In this document: piece by piece, positions 44,670 to 54,178 of the stretch
How the letters are laid out: each line of letters begins with the position of its first letter
Position numbering within the stretch: the stretch's first letter is position 1
From: Streptomyces canus 299MFChir4.1
GTDB taxonomy: Bacteria; Actinomycetota; Actinomycetes; Streptomycetales; Streptomycetaceae
Length of the DNA: 64,000 nt
Direction of reading: 5' to 3'
Assembly: GCF_000383615.1 (NCBI RefSeq)
Contig: NZ_KB911592.1
Location: 1 to 64,000, forward strand
Translations under genes and position numbers: made by a program
Notes under the pieces: model-generated
Seen by the model: only the letters and a program-made list of their open reading frames with translations
Database searches by the model: none
Told to the model about the DNA's origin: nothing

Positions 44670-46189
44670 GGCGTCGGGTTCCCTTCCATCACAAGATCGA
44701 GTACGCGGTGCTCGTCCAGCTCCTGGGCGTCCGCCATGTGCACGACGCTGCCTTCGCGGAGCACCAGCACCCGGTCGGCGAGCCCCAGGACCTCGGGCAC
44801 CTCACTGGACACGAGGAGTACGGCCAGGCCCTCGTCCGCCAGCCGGCGAATCACTGCGTAGAGCTCCGCCCGGGCGCCGATGTCGACGCCCCGGGTCGGC
44901 TCGTCCAGCAGCAGCACCTTGCAGCCCCGCAACAGCCAGCGGGCGAGTACGGCTTTCTGCTGGTTGCCGCCGGACAGGGTCCTGATCGCGGCGTCGGGGT
45001 TGTCCGGCCGCAGAGACAGTTCCCGCACCGCCTGGTGCGTCGCGGCCCGCTCGGTGCGACGGTCGAGCCAGCCCGCGCGGGCGAACCGGGACAGCGTGGA
45101 GATCGAGACGTTGCTGCTGACGGACTCCAGCATCAGCAGGCCCTGCGCCTTGCGTTCCTCGGGCGCGAGACCGATGCCGGCGCCGACCGCGGCGCGGACG
45201 CTTCCGGGGCGCAGGGGTGTGCCGTCGACGAGGACACGGCCTTCGTCGGGCTTGCGGGCGCCGTAGATCGTCTCCAGGATCTCGCTGCGCCCGGAACCGA
45301 CGAGCCCGGCCAGGCCGACGATCTCACCGGGCCGCAGCTCCAGGTCGACGGGGGCGAACTCCCCTGCCCTGCACAGTCCTTCGACCTTCAGTACGGGCTC
45401 CCGCTCCGCGGCGAACCCGGCCTCGGGCCGCTCGGGGAAGACGTACTCCACGTTTCGCCCGGTCATCAAGGCCACGACCTCATGGGTCGGTGTGCTCTCG
45501 GCAGACAGACCGCCCGCGACCGACCGGCCCTCCTTCAGGACCGTGACCCGGTCGCCGATGCGCCGGATCTCCTCAAGACGGTGGGAGATGTAGATGACGG
45601 CGACACCGTCGGCCGTCAGATCGCCCACGATCCTGAACAGGTTGTCCACCTCTTCGGGGTCGAGCGCCGCCGACGGCTCGTCCATCACGATCAACCGGAC
45701 CTCGTGGGACAGCGCACGGGCCATCGAGACGATCTGCTGCTGCGCCGCGGACAGCTCACCGACGAGCCGCGTCGGATCGATCTCCGAGTGCCCCAGCCGT
45801 TTCAGCAGCTCCGCGGTCGCCGTACGGGCGGCGGAGCCGCGCACCACGAACCCGGCCGCGGTGGGTTCATGGCCGAGGAAGACGTTCTCCGCGACGGACA
45901 GCCCCTCGATCAGGTCGAGTTCCTGGTAGATGGTGGCGATGCCCAGACGCATGGCGGCGATCGGCGATCCCAGGGTCACGGGCTCACCGCGCCAGGTGAT
46001 CTCACCGCTGTCGGGCTGGTGAGCACCGGCCAGCACCTTGATGAGGGTGGACTTCCCGGCCCCGTTCTGGCCGAGCAGACAGTGCACTTCACCGGTCTGG
46101 ACCTCGAGATCCACGCCGTCCAGGGCCCGGACTCCGGGAAACGACTTGGTGATACCGGACATGGTGAGCAGGGGTGGTTGTGGTGCCAT
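44666..46189 (-). CDS. Ribose/inositol-type ABC transporter ATPase with two nucleotide-binding domains
   Basis: 507 residues. First half: Walker A GQNGAGKST, signature LSAAQQQIVSMA, Walker B LIVMDEPSAAL. Second half: degenerate GLVGSGRSE, LSGGNQQKAVLA and VLLLDEPTRG. This is the RbsA layout. GAGGGGA precedes ATG 46189. First gene of the transporter operon. Confidence 0.92.
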   Translation of the reverse strand: MAPQPPLLTMSGITKSFPGVRALDGVDLEVQTGEVHCLLGQNGAGKSTLIKVLAGAHQPDSGEITWRGEPVTLGSPIAAMRLGIATIYQELDLIEGLSVAENVFLGHEPTAAGFVVRGSAARTATAELLKRLGHSEIDPTRLVGELSAAQQQIVSMARALSHEVRLIVMDEPSAALDPEEVDNLFRIVGDLTADGVAVIYISHRLEEIRRIGDRVTVLKEGRSVAGGLSAESTPTHEVVALMTGRNVEYVFPERPEAGFAAEREPVLKVEGLCRAGEFAPVDLELRPGEIVGLAGLVGSGRSEILETIYGARKPDEGRVLVDGTPLRPGSVRAAVGAGIGLAPEERKAQGLLMLESVSSNVSISTLSRFARAGWLDRRTERAATHQAVRELSLRPDNPDAAIRTLSGGNQQKAVLARWLLRGCKVLLLDEPTRGVDIGARAELYAVIRRLADEGLAVLLVSSEVPEVLGLADRVLVLREGSVVHMADAQELDEHRVLDLVMEGNPTP

Positions 46190-46347
46190 GAGAAATCCCC
46201 TCGTCGGATACGGGCCGTGAGTGGGCAGGGCTGGGCTGGATGTCTCGGTGATGTGGGCGGCTCTGGGAGCCCCTGGCGTCGCGTGCGCCGGGCCGGCACA
46301 AAGACTGTGAAGGGCAGGGCAGGGCAGCCTTGAGCGCCCGGCGACCA

Positions 46348-46379
46348 TGCAGGCGTGCAGGTGTGCAGGCGTGCAGGAG
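46348..46379. repeat. Four 8-base tandem repeats, TGCAGGNG
   Basis: TGCAGGCG, TGCAGGTG, TGCAGGCG and TGCAGGAG follow without gaps. Confidence 0.7.
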
Positions 46380-46539
46380 GTGACGGCCGCCGACGCTTCA
46401 TGGGCGGTTACGGCGGTGCTGTGGCTGTCGCGGTGGCGCTACTGGTGCGCCGGTGGCTCTGCTGATGTTGCCGGGACGTCACGGGGTTGCCGCGGCGCAC
46501 CGGGTGTGCGGGATCGCCAAGGAGGTGGCGCTGACGCTT

Positions 46540-46577
46540 GGTGGCACCTGATCGGGTGGCACTTGATCGGGTGGCGC
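46540..46577. repeat. Tandem 15-base repeat upstream of the transporter operon
   Basis: GGTGGCACCTGATCG and GGTGGCACTTGATCG follow each other and are followed by a partial third copy GGTGGCGC. Could be a multi-site operator or slipped replication. Confidence 0.65.
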
Positions 46578-46633
46578 CACCGGGTTTGCACCGGCGCGCC
46601 TGTTGTTCCGCTGCCGACGGGGTCGGGCAACGG

Positions 46634-47815
46634 TCAGGCAGGTGAGAAGACATGGTCGCTGATGAGCCGGGCCGCGCCGATGGCTCCGGCAGCCGGCCCC
46701 AACTCCCCCAGCACGATCGGCAGGTTGCCCGTGGCCAGCGGCAACGACTGCCGGTACACCTGGGTCCGGACACTGGCCAGCAGCGTGTGTCCGAGTCCGG
46801 TCACGCCGCCACCGATCACCACCAGTCCCGGATTGAAGAAACTGACGAGCCCTGCGATGACCTGCCCCAGGCGTTTCCCGCCCGCGCGGATCAGCTCCAG
46901 AGCCACCGGGTCCCCGGCCGCCGCGGCAGCCGACACGTCCTCGGCCGTCAGACGCTCGACTGTCTCCAGCCGGGCGGCGAGGTGTGCCGAGCGGCCCTCA
47001 CGCGCGGCCTGCTCCGCGTCAGCGGCCAGCGCGGCACCGCTGAAGTGGGCTTCCAGGCAGCCCCGGTTGCCGCACACACACGCACGGCCTTCCGGTTCCA
47101 CCTGGATATGACCGATGTCGCCGGCACTGCCGGTTGTGCCCCGGTAGACCTCACCACCGACGACGATGCCGCACCCGATGCCGGTACCGATCTTGACGCA
47201 GAGGAAGTCGCCCACGGAGCGTGCGACACCTGCGTGCATCTCCCCCATCGCCATCAGGTTCACGTCGTTGTCGACCATGACCGGGCAGCCGAGTTCCTGG
47301 CTGAGCGCCTCCCGTACGGGAAAGCCGTCCCAGCCCGGCATGATCGGCGGAGCCACCGGAACGCCCTCGGGAAAGCGGACCGGCCCCGGGACGCCGATGC
47401 CGGCGCCGTCGAACCCCTCCGCGAGCCCCGAAGCCCTCAACTTCGCCGCCATCGCCAAAACTTGCTCGAACACCGCGACCGGGCCCTCGCGGACGTCCAT
47501 CGGCTGGTTCAGATGCCCCAGGACCTCCAACTCCGCATTCGTCACGGCGACATCGATCGACGTGGCACCGATGTCGACACCGAGGAAACGCAGCGTCGGC
47601 GCGAGCCGGATGTTGTGCGACCGGCGGCCGCCCCGGGACGGGGCCAGCCCGTCCGCGACGACCAGTCCCGTCTCCAGCAGCCGGTCAACCTCGACTGCCA
47701 GCTTCGAACGGGACAGGTCGACCAGATCGCCCAGCTGGGCACGGGAGTTGGACCCGTTGTCACGCAGCAGACGAAGCAGCCGCGCCTGATGGGTGTTCTC
47801 AGGCCGAGCAGTCAT
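46634..47815 (-). CDS. ROK-family transcriptional regulator
   Basis: About 393 residues. N-terminal winged helix (LLRDNGSNSRAQLGDLVDLS) followed by a sugar-kinase-like ROK fold with DIGATSIDVAV, GVPGPV, VKIGTGIGCGIVV and the zinc motif CVCGNRGCLEAH. Start uncertain: ATG 47815 begins the conserved part; GTG 47824 is better spaced to GGGGAGG; ATG 47839 is also open. Same strand as, and upstream of, the transporter operon, which it probably represses. Confidence 0.88.
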   Translation of the reverse strand: MTARPENTHQARLLRLLRDNGSNSRAQLGDLVDLSRSKLAVEVDRLLETGLVVADGLAPSRGGRRSHNIRLAPTLRFLGVDIGATSIDVAVTNAELEVLGHLNQPMDVREGPVAVFEQVLAMAAKLRASGLAEGFDGAGIGVPGPVRFPEGVPVAPPIMPGWDGFPVREALSQELGCPVMVDNDVNLMAMGEMHAGVARSVGDFLCVKIGTGIGCGIVVGGEVYRGTTGSAGDIGHIQVEPEGRACVCGNRGCLEAHFSGAALAADAEQAAREGRSAHLAARLETVERLTAEDVSAAAAAGDPVALELIRAGGKRLGQVIAGLVSFFNPGLVVIGGGVTGLGHTLLASVRTQVYRQSLPLATGNLPIVLGELGPAAGAIGAARLISDHVFSPA

Positions 47816-47912
47816 CCGTCTCACGATCCCTCCCCTCATCCCCGCCTGGGTCCCGGACGCCCGTCTCCGCCCACTGCGTCGTCAGGCTGTCGGAGAGGAA
47901 CGTAACAACGAT

Positions 47913-47975
47913 TTTCCAGACTGGGAAGTACTTATGCAGGAGTTGGACCCTTCTTTCTCCACATGCAGGACAAAG
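47913..47975. promoter_or_regulatory. Two imperfect inverted repeats upstream of the ROK gene
   Basis: TTTCCAGaCTGGGAA (47913-47927, 6 of 7 pairs) and CTTTCTCC/GGACAAAG (47953-47960 with 47968-47975, 7 of 8 pairs) lie in an AT-rich patch before the regulator: possible autoregulation sites. Confidence 0.4.
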
Positions 47976-48519
47976 TTTGAGAGTCACGCCTGCGCGAGCC
48001 GGACCGGCCGAGACCTACCTCTCACGCTGCCGTGTCACGGGCATCCGCGGCCACGCGCGACGAGTTCATGCGAAGGGGCACTGGAGCGGCAATCCGAGGC
48101 GGCGGTCTCGGTGATCGCATGGGCCGCAGTCAGACCCGGGCCAGTATGCGCGCCCGCAGGCAACGGCCGTGCAGTGGTCCACGCGAACCCCGGCAAGGTC
48201 AAGGCCTGGCTCGGCGGCTGACGTTCCGATCCTGCTCCATGCCGTGCACCCGGCGTCATCCTGTCGAGCGAGATGTACTTCGCGACGGTGTGCTGGTCGC
48301 CGTTGGTCCGGGCACCGTTTCGATCGGATTCGAGGTACCGGACGACTCCTTCGCCGAGATCGCGCCTCACTGGACGGCAAGAACTTCTCGACGGAGGTCC
48401 CGGGATGGCTTCACCGGGCGGGTCCGCGGCATGTTCGCCGCATCCGGCTCCGTGCACCTCGACTTGTTCGACCGCGAGTCACTCGGTCGGCGATCCGCTC
48501 CAGGGGAGGAGGCGTACGG
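47976..48519. other. Region without an intact gene
   Basis: Only short overlapping frames. The part near 48400-48519 may hold the shifted tail of the LacI remnant. Confidence 0.35.
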
Positions 48520-49031
48520 CGCTGTCACCGATCTCGTGGGCCCGCCTGGTCGACGCTGGTCAGGGAGACGGGGCCGAAGGACGCGGAGGTCGTGTTGCCG
48601 TAGCCCGCCACCGAGATGTCGCCGGGAACGGACAGGCCGGCCTCGGCAAGGGCTTCCAGCACTCCCATGGCGGTGATGTCCGCCCCGGCGAAGATGGCGG
48701 TTCGCCGCTGGCTGGGCCGACTGCGGCAGGCTGTCCAGGACATTCGCGGCTCTGTGAACGCCGCCTCTTTGCGGGCGAGTTGTGGGGAAGACCGCGGCGA
48801 GCGCCTTCCAGTTGCCGAAAGCAGGTTCGTCCAGGACTCCGACGGTTCGCGGTAACCGTCGGCCGTCGCGATGAGTTCCTTGGCGCCGACGACGCGCACG
48901 GTCAGGCAGGTGACCGCGGCCGGTGAGAGGCCGGCCGAGCTGCCCGGGAACTGCTCCTGCGCGGGCACGAAGCCCCCGCAGGACAGGCCGTGCCGGCAGA
49001 GCAGTGGCAGCACCTCGGACATCTTCGGCAA
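48520..49031 (-). pseudogene. Decayed LacI-family regulator, C-terminal sensor part
   Basis: The minus strand contains AIFAGADITAMGVLEALAEA and LSVPGDISVAGYGNTTSAS, the classic end of LacI sugar-binding domains. Upstream, VVGAKELIATADGYR and WTNLL look like the middle of the same domain but with shifts between them. No DNA-binding head or proper stop can be found. Confidence 0.65.
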
Positions 49032-49124
49032 CTTCCTGGCCTAGGGCGGCAGGCTCGCCGAGGAGAACCTCTGCGCTCACCGGTGGTACGCCACCGCGCC
49101 GCATCGGTGCACCGAGCGGTGGCG

Positions 49125-49150
49125 GCCCGGGGGCGGTGGTGCCCCCGGGC
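49125..49150 (-). terminator. Terminator of the small secreted protein gene
   Basis: A 10-base perfect G/C stem (49125-49134 with 49141-49150), 18 bases past the minus-strand stop. Confidence 0.7.
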
Positions 49151-49167
49151 GTGAGTGACATGCCAGG

Positions 49168-49659
49168 TCAGGTGAGCCAGGAGTTGGAGGCGCAGGCGGA
49201 GGCGGTGACCCACACATGGGACATGATGTTGTTGTCCACGGGGCCGACGGTGGTGCCGTCGCGCTTCTGGAACCTGTTGTCCGTCAGGTTGTCAGCGTAC
49301 TTCTCGCCCGGGGCAAGGCAGGTGTACCCGTCCACGTCGCTCTGTCCCCTCCAGTAGTAGAAGGCAACGACGTCCTTGCCGCCGATCGTTCCGCTGTTCA
49401 TGACGGACGAGGCCGTGTTCGCGTCACCACCGGTGAACGGGCCTTCGCTGTCGCCCCAGTCGGCGTCGTTGCCCTGGGTTGCGCCGAGCAGGGTGCCCTG
49501 GCAGTCGGCGTCGGCCCAGGCACGGACGTACCCGTCCCGTCCCGGCCACTTCGCATTGCAACCGGCTCCCTGGACCGAGGCCTGAGCGGAGGTGGCCGGT
49601 ACCGCGAGGCCGAGTGCCGCCAGGCCGATGACCGCGGCGGCTGTAGCGAACTTTCGCAT
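49168..49659 (-). CDS. Small secreted protein, possibly crystallin/protease-inhibitor-like
   Basis: 163 residues with a clear signal peptide (cut near AQA-SV, residue 27). The mature part has four to five Cys and repeated Gly/Tyr/Trp turns (GRDGYVRAWADADCQG, VVAFYYWRGQ), reminiscent of beta/gamma-crystallin or I36-type inhibitors of Streptomyces. AAGGGAG precedes the ATG. Function not assignable. Confidence 0.75.
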   Translation of the reverse strand: MRKFATAAAVIGLAALGLAVPATSAQASVQGAGCNAKWPGRDGYVRAWADADCQGTLLGATQGNDADWGDSEGPFTGGDANTASSVMNSGTIGGKDVVAFYYWRGQSDVDGYTCLAPGEKYADNLTDNRFQKRDGTTVGPVDNNIMSHVWVTASACASNSWLT

Positions 49660-49728
49660 GATTCTCCCTTATGTCTGCCTCGTTCGAGGCGCGCTGATCC
49701 TCTGTCGGACCAGCGGAAATCTGTAGGG

Positions 49729-50709
49729 TCAGGTCCGGGAGCCGACGATGCCCGCGGCCCGGACGTATGCCTCGCGCTCGATACGGCGGCTGGTGTCCAG
49801 CGCCTGGCCGTACCGGCCGCGCAAGGCGTTCACGTAGTGCACCTCGCGCTCCTTGCCGATGGCTGCCAACGATGCGGTGCGGGCACAGGTGGCATCGGCG
49901 ACGGCGAGTCGTCGCTCGGCTGCGAACGTCTTGTCGGACGTGCTGCGCAACGCCCGTTCCTTCGCTGCCTGACGCGCCGCTCCCGGATCCTTGTAGGGAT
50001 GGCCCGCGCGTTGCATGCACGCCGACCAGACGTGCAGCGCCGCGACGAACTTCTTGTCCCGCATCACCTGGGGGACGTAGAGCGGCTGCAGATTCGAGGC
50101 GATCTTGTTGGCCCGGAACCACACCACCGGATCCCCGTACAGCCGTTTCTCGGCCTCGGCCACGCATCCGCCCATCTGTCTGCGGATGGTGCCACCGTTC
50201 GGGAGCTGCGCCGAGATCTCCGGTGCGTCGATCCCCCCGTCCAGAGCGTCGTCGTACGCCTTGCGCCGCTCTTCTGAAAGACCTTTGCGGTAGACGAGGT
50301 TGGGGTTGGCGAGCCGTGCGCGGTCCTCCTTGGCCGCGATCCGGCTGCCGTACCCGTGCTTACGGGCCCAGGCCACATCGTCCGCCACATAGCCGAGCGT
50401 CCGACTTTCCTCCAGACTGGGCCGCTCCGCCTCCCAGTACCTGAAGCCCTGCCGGTTCAGACACTGCCTGATCAGCCGCTGCTCGGCATCCGCGATCCGC
50501 AGCTCCTGCGCCTCGGTGAGCTCCTCGTCGGCCGTGGCGGCCTCGACCCGTGCGGCCGGTGAGGTGCGGTGGGCCGCATCGGTGTCTGCCGTGCAGCCGG
50601 TCAGGACGAGGCAGGCCAGTGCGGCGACCCCACCCAACGTGGTGCTCGCGCGCGCTGTGCTGCGGCCACTCGGTACCACCGTCCAGCGTGAGGCGTCGGC
50701 GCGCTTCAT
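49729..50709 (-). CDS. Lipoprotein of unknown function
   Basis: 326 residues. Lipobox VLTGC near residue 41, then a helical, charged protein with scattered Cys pairs (RQCLNRQGF, GGCVAEAE, WSACMQRAG, DATCARTA), a pattern seen in uncharacterised Streptomyces lipoproteins. GGGGAGG lies 6 bases before ATG 50709. Same strand as the small secreted protein. Confidence 0.8.
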   Translation of the reverse strand: MKRADASRWTVVPSGRSTARASTTLGGVAALACLVLTGCTADTDAAHRTSPAARVEAATADEELTEAQELRIADAEQRLIRQCLNRQGFRYWEAERPSLEESRTLGYVADDVAWARKHGYGSRIAAKEDRARLANPNLVYRKGLSEERRKAYDDALDGGIDAPEISAQLPNGGTIRRQMGGCVAEAEKRLYGDPVVWFRANKIASNLQPLYVPQVMRDKKFVAALHVWSACMQRAGHPYKDPGAARQAAKERALRSTSDKTFAAERRLAVADATCARTASLAAIGKEREVHYVNALRGRYGQALDTSRRIEREAYVRAAGIVGSRT

Positions 50710-51249
50710 CGGCATCCTCCCCGGGCGAAGTCGAACTGGGTTGTTCTTACGAACCGTTGACGCCCTGGACGGCACATCCGTATGACCTGGACCGTGGATT
50801 TGTTTTCTTGCGCATTCGGTCATACGAGGACGGCACACGTACCGTCTTTCTCGTGCACCGCTCCACCCGCGCGGATCTTGTCCTCGGCACCACGCCGAAC
50901 CGCATCGACACCTTGACCGCGATGGCGCGGCCGCACCCGCCGGCACCCGGCCTCCCCCAGTGCCGCGAACCCGTCCACATCACCGTGTCGATGCTCCGCA
51001 GCATCAACCGATCCATTCGACCTCACTGCCCGGCTCAGGTCTGCCCGGTCCGCCCGGTCGGGCCGGTCGGGCCGGAGGCCGGATCGACGCGGTGTGAACA
51101 ACCGCGGACTACCGACGGAATGCGGGGGCCTGTGCAAACGCGGCCTCTGACTTGAGCAGATTCCCGGTGAACCTTCCAGAGCGGAAGCTGTCCGTCGGAC
51201 GACGGCCGCTCGGGCGCAACCTTCCGGTCTTCTGACGTGTCCACATAGT
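50710..51249. other. Intergenic region
   Basis: No gene recognised. A G/C-rich 10-base near-tandem repeat (GGTCGGGCCG) occurs near 51057-51076. Confidence 0.4.
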
Positions 51250-52830
51250 GTGCTGACGATACGCAGAACCTGGTGGACAGCGGCGGCCGCCGCTGTCGCG
51301 ACTGCCGCCCTGGCGGTAGCAACCCCGGCCGCGCACGCCGCCGGAACGACGCTCATCCTGGACTCCCAGGAGAACTACTACCTCCCCACCGAGGGCGAGG
51401 GCCCGAACCTGGACCTCGGCATCACCGCCTCGGGCGGGGATGCCCATGACGTCTCGGTCGCGGTCGACGCGTCGTCCCTCGCCGGAAAGGCGACGATGGT
51501 GGTCACGGGGGACTGCGTGAGCACCGGCACCCTCAAGGTGAGATGTGACGTGGGCCCGCTGTCGGGCGGCGAGTCGATCGACCCGTTCTTCCTGAAGCCC
51601 ACCGCGGCCGCCAAGGCGGGCGACACCGGTGCCATCACCTACACCGCCACCGCCTCCGACGCGCCCACCGTGACCGGGAAGACGGACGTCCTGGTCGGCG
51701 GGCCGAAGCTCGTCAGCCGACCCTACCCGGCGCTGAAAGGCATCGCGCCCGGCGCCGTCTTCGAGCGCACCCCGGCCTTCGCCAACACCGGCTCAGCCCC
51801 CGCCGACAAGGGCGTCATGCTGCTGGTGCAGGACTCCGAAGGCGTCTCCCTCGCCCGTGAACACCCCAACTGCCACTACTCGAGCCGACCCGATGTCGGC
51901 GCCTGGTGCCGGTTCGACACCCCGGTCGCGCCCGGCTCCGCCTACGAGGCCGACGCGCCGCTGCGCTACACCGCTGCCGTGGACACGATGTACGGCTACA
52001 ACACCTACGTCGTGTGGCCGGTCGGCGGCACCGCGCCCGACTCCTTCGACCCGTCCGACTTCCCCGAGACGGGCACCGGCGCGCCGCTCGCCCTGAAGTC
52101 CGTCGCCTCCGGCTCCGGCTTCACCGGCTCCGGGTACGGCACCTTCGCCACCACCCAGCACGCCGACTACCAAGCGCTCGGCGACACGGTCGAGGGCAAG
52201 GTCGGCGAGACCGTGAGCATCACCGTGGGCGTGCGGAACAACGGGCCGGGCCGGATGAACTTCCGGTGGATGGACGCCGAGAACTCCGGCACCTTCGTGG
52301 TGACCCCGCCCGCAGGCACCACCATCACCGGCGCACCCGGCCCCGGCGAGCAGGGCGACCCCGGGCCGCTGTGGAACTGCACACCGCAGAAGGCCGGCGC
52401 GAAAAGCTACACCTGCGACATCGGCAGCACGGACTTCAGGCCGGACGACTCCGTGACCCAGGAGTTCACGGTGCGGATCGACCGAGTCGTCCCTGACGCG
52501 CGGGGCAGCGTGAAGGCGGTGGAGAACCCCGACTACCCCAACCGAGACGACGACGCGGCGAATGACACCGCCGTGATCGCGGTGAAGGCCACCGGCTCGG
52601 CGACGTCCAGCCCGTCGCCCAGCACCTCCGCCTCCCCGTCGGCCACGGCTAGCGCGAGCCCGTCCGGCTCCGCGGTGGGAACCGGGAGCGGGACGACGGC
52701 CGGCGGCGGGCTCGCCGCCACGGGCGCGGACGGAATCCTGCTGCGGGCGGGTACCGCCGTCCTGCTGGTGGCGGGCGGCGCGCTGGTGTTCCTGACAGCG
52801 CGGAGGTCACGGCCCCGGAGCAGCCGCTGA
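51250..52830 (+). CDS. Cell-surface protein with sortase signal
   Basis: 526 residues. Signal peptide (to about 31), several Ig-like repeats that may bind or display, a Ser/Thr/Pro spacer (about 455-490), then LAATGAD, a membrane helix and a basic tail. LAxTG is the signal of class E sortases of Streptomyces, so the protein should be anchored to the wall. Start GTG 51250; no strong ribosome binding site. Partner or ligand unknown. Confidence 0.82.
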   Translation: MLTIRRTWWTAAAAAVATAALAVATPAAHAAGTTLILDSQENYYLPTEGEGPNLDLGITASGGDAHDVSVAVDASSLAGKATMVVTGDCVSTGTLKVRCDVGPLSGGESIDPFFLKPTAAAKAGDTGAITYTATASDAPTVTGKTDVLVGGPKLVSRPYPALKGIAPGAVFERTPAFANTGSAPADKGVMLLVQDSEGVSLAREHPNCHYSSRPDVGAWCRFDTPVAPGSAYEADAPLRYTAAVDTMYGYNTYVVWPVGGTAPDSFDPSDFPETGTGAPLALKSVASGSGFTGSGYGTFATTQHADYQALGDTVEGKVGETVSITVGVRNNGPGRMNFRWMDAENSGTFVVTPPAGTTITGAPGPGEQGDPGPLWNCTPQKAGAKSYTCDIGSTDFRPDDSVTQEFTVRIDRVVPDARGSVKAVENPDYPNRDDDAANDTAVIAVKATGSATSSPSPSTSASPSATASASPSGSAVGTGSGTTAGGGLAATGADGILLRAGTAVLLVAGGALVFLTARRSRPRSSR

Positions 52831-52895
52831 CGCCGCCGTCGGCGTGACAAGGCGTCAGCGGCCGATGAGAGTCGTCGGCCGCGACGCCTACCTCC

Positions 52896-53004
52896 CATGG
52901 TCCGGCCTGCCGGACCATGCCCCTACTCCTGCGCCGTCACGCCGTGCCGCCGGTGCGGGAAGGGGGTCAGTGGTGGTGTCCACCGCTGACCCCCTTCCCG
53001 CACC
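52896..53004. terminator. Two adjacent strong hairpins after the surface protein gene
   Basis: First stem: 11 perfect pairs, 52896-52906 with 52909-52919. Second: 25 pairs with one G-U, 52952-52976 with 52980-53004, and a 3-base loop. The second is unusually long for a terminator. The rest of 52831-53217 holds no recognisable gene. Confidence 0.65.
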
Positions 53005-53217
53005 AGAGGTGTTGTCGATGAAGCGGCCGTGGTCGTTGCGCGAGGTGGCGGAGTTCACGCAGGCGCGAAGACCTCCGCCGATCACATCACCGCGGCCCGC
53101 CAGGCCCTGACCGGTCGCCGAAGAAGGCGCGGGCGGCACACCCTGGCGGTGATGCAATCGGTCCACTGTCCGGTCAGTGAGAGTATTCCGTCCGGAATGG
53201 AAGGGAGAGCGATCGTC

Positions 53218-53586
53218 GTGGGTGTCTTCGTCCGGATCAGAGGCTGGCTGGAGTGCGACGACCAGCAGCTCGCCCAGGTCAGAGAGATCGTCGAGGCGGA
53301 CGACGCCGACCTGACGTACAGCGGTGGCTGGGCGTTTCCGCCGAGGCAGTACAACTTCACCAACTGGGTCTTCTTCGGAGCCGAGATGCGGGCTCAGTCC
53401 GTCGACCGGTCCCTTGACCCACTGCGGCGCGTGGCGCGGATTCCCGCCTCGGACGACGACGGCGACCTGGTCACCGGCCTGTTCTTTGTCAGCCACGAAG
53501 TCGACGGCATGAGCGAGTGGCAGGTCCGCGACGGCACGGTGATGATCCAGCCCGCGAGCCAGGGATATCAATTCCTCGACGAATAG
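53218..53586 (+). CDS. Imm7-like immunity protein (orphan)
   Basis: 122 residues. RIRGWLECDD, GWAFPPRQYNFTNWVFFGAE, DGDLVTGLFFVSHEVDGM and WQVRDG resemble the Imm7 family, which neutralises toxins of polymorphic toxin systems. No toxin gene lies beside it. GTG 53218 is 10 bases from AAGGGAG. Family assignment is from memory of the pattern, so moderate. Confidence 0.55.
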   Translation: MGVFVRIRGWLECDDQQLAQVREIVEADDADLTYSGGWAFPPRQYNFTNWVFFGAEMRAQSVDRSLDPLRRVARIPASDDDGDLVTGLFFVSHEVDGMSEWQVRDGTVMIQPASQGYQFLDE

Positions 53587-53619
53587 GACGTTCAGTGCCC
53601 GTGCGGAACGGCTGAGCGG

Positions 53620-53778
53620 TCAGTCAGCAGGGCTGCTGGTCGGCGTTGGGGTGGGGTTGCCGGGCAAACAATCAACCGGGCTGTCGATGACACCGGGACA
53701 CACGGCGTTGATGCGGATGCCCTGGGCGCGTACTCGACCGCGGTACGACAGATCCGTGAGCAGGGCAGCCGGCGGCAC
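53620..53778 (-). pseudogene. Tail of a short-chain dehydrogenase
   Basis: The minus strand reads RAQGIRINAVCPGVIDSPVD, the motif that follows the catalytic Tyr/Lys in SDRs, and stops at 53620. A GTG at 53778 behind AGGAGG gives a 52-residue frame, but the nucleotide-binding and catalytic parts are missing. Expression as a short peptide is possible. Confidence 0.6.
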
Positions 53779-54178
53779 GTCAACTCCTCCTGGGCGGGCT
53801 GACGTCGTCGACGAAAGGGTCTTCGTCGGCGGTCAGCTCGTCGGCCCTCCTCGACGGTTGCGTCCTTGGCAAACGGCCAGGGAGCGGAAGACCCACAGTG
53901 GCGTCCGGGTACGGAATCTGGCGCAGAACGCCGCCTCACAACTGCGCCGACGTGGGTTCGGAAGAGGTGAGCAGGCGTCTTCCACGAGCAGGCCGGCAGT
54001 GGGTCCCGTCCACGATGGCGGGTCCCCGGACGGCGCAGTGCCCGGCCACCGACACGCGTTGCCGACACTGCCCGCCTGCTGGTCGTGATCACCGGTGTGA
54101 GTGTCGGCAGACGTCCGATCTGTCCTGCCAGTTAATCCCACGTCCGATTCCAGCGTCACGCGACGGCCGGACGGTGGG
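53779..54178. other. Region without a recognisable gene
   Basis: Only short frames without family resemblance on either strand. Confidence 0.4.

Larger units (their letters stand above)
46190..46633. other. Intergenic region between ROK and transporter genes
   Basis: No gene recognised. It holds two short tandem repeats (separate entries) and presumably the transporter promoter. Confidence 0.5.

Noticed and set aside
46348..46577. Short tandem repeats as a CRISPR array
   Set aside because: Repeats are adjacent with no spacers, and no cas genes are present.
53779..54178. Possible transposase fragment
   Set aside because: No DDE or other transposase motif could be read in any frame.
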